DNA of 12,931 nucleotides from UBA493 sp035655435 (GTDB lineage Archaea > Iainarchaeota > Iainarchaeia > Iainarchaeales > Iainarchaeaceae), in assembly GCA_035655435.1 (NCBI GenBank), contig DASRUN010000053.1, positions 1 through 12,931 of the forward strand, read 5' to 3'. The translations under genes and the position numbers were made by a program. Positions 12,910-12,931 of this stretch are shown here, one piece after another. Position 1 is the stretch's first letter; every line of letters begins with the position of its first letter. The notes under the pieces were generated by a model. The model saw only the letters and a list, made by a program, of their open reading frames with translations. It was not told where the DNA came from and searched no databases.

Positions 12910-12931
12910 GTTCTGCCGTAAAATTAGTTTA

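Noticed and set aside
1..12931. CRISPR array, tRNA, rRNA or transposase
   Set aside because: No regular spaced repeats, cloverleaf, rRNA core segments or transposase/integrase motifs were seen on either strand.

Overview
This is an archaeal window. It carries an Orc1/Cdc6 replication initiator, a Hel308-type Ski2 helicase, an archaeal alpha-NAC and a SlyD-like FKBP. Most genes have a TATA-like box centred about 24-29 bp before the start codon and no leader; only a few have a Shine-Dalgarno (SD) site. The DNA is AT-rich and gene-dense, and many small basic proteins are unfamiliar to me. That would suit a DPANN-type or otherwise reduced archaeon (a Diapherotrites/Micrarchaeota-like lineage is a guess). 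No rRNA, tRNA, CRISPR array or insertion sequence was recognised.

Layout. 1-1804 (+): tail of an unknown gene, orc1/cdc6, and a small basic protein. 4285-1807 (-): a candidate operon of a 33-aa mini-gene with an excellent SD site, an 86-aa conserved-looking protein and hel308. 4387-4870: a RelE-like toxin on + meeting a 47-aa antitoxin-like gene on - tail to tail. 5978-4931 (-): two orphan genes with separate promoters. 6131-6779 (+): a VapBC pair with a palindrome in the promoter. 6870-9133 (+): alpha-NAC, a basic orphan, and a class II fumarase/aspartase-family enzyme. 10480-9137 (-): an N-terminally anchored, sequon-rich, cysteine-free surface protein. 10588-12841 (+): SlyD-like FKBP, two small basic orphans, an acidic membrane protein, and a Fic/Doc-type toxin with a 23-bp palindrome over its promoter and an overlapping 42-aa downstream gene. 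A TATA box at 12900 points to a gene beyond the window.

How the genes fit together. Replication and repair (orc1, hel308) and nascent-protein handling (NAC, FKBP) form the housekeeping content. Three toxin-antitoxin-like loci (RelE, VapBC, Fic) and several orphan basic proteins form the accessory content. The least ordinary items are four: the convergent RelE/antitoxin pair; the 33-aa mini-gene translationally coupled to the gene ahead of hel308; the Fic gene with its operator-like palindrome and tiny overlapping partner; and three consecutive genes whose near-identical AATAAATA promoter boxes lie 29-30 bp before the ATG, two of them containing the stop codon of the previous gene.
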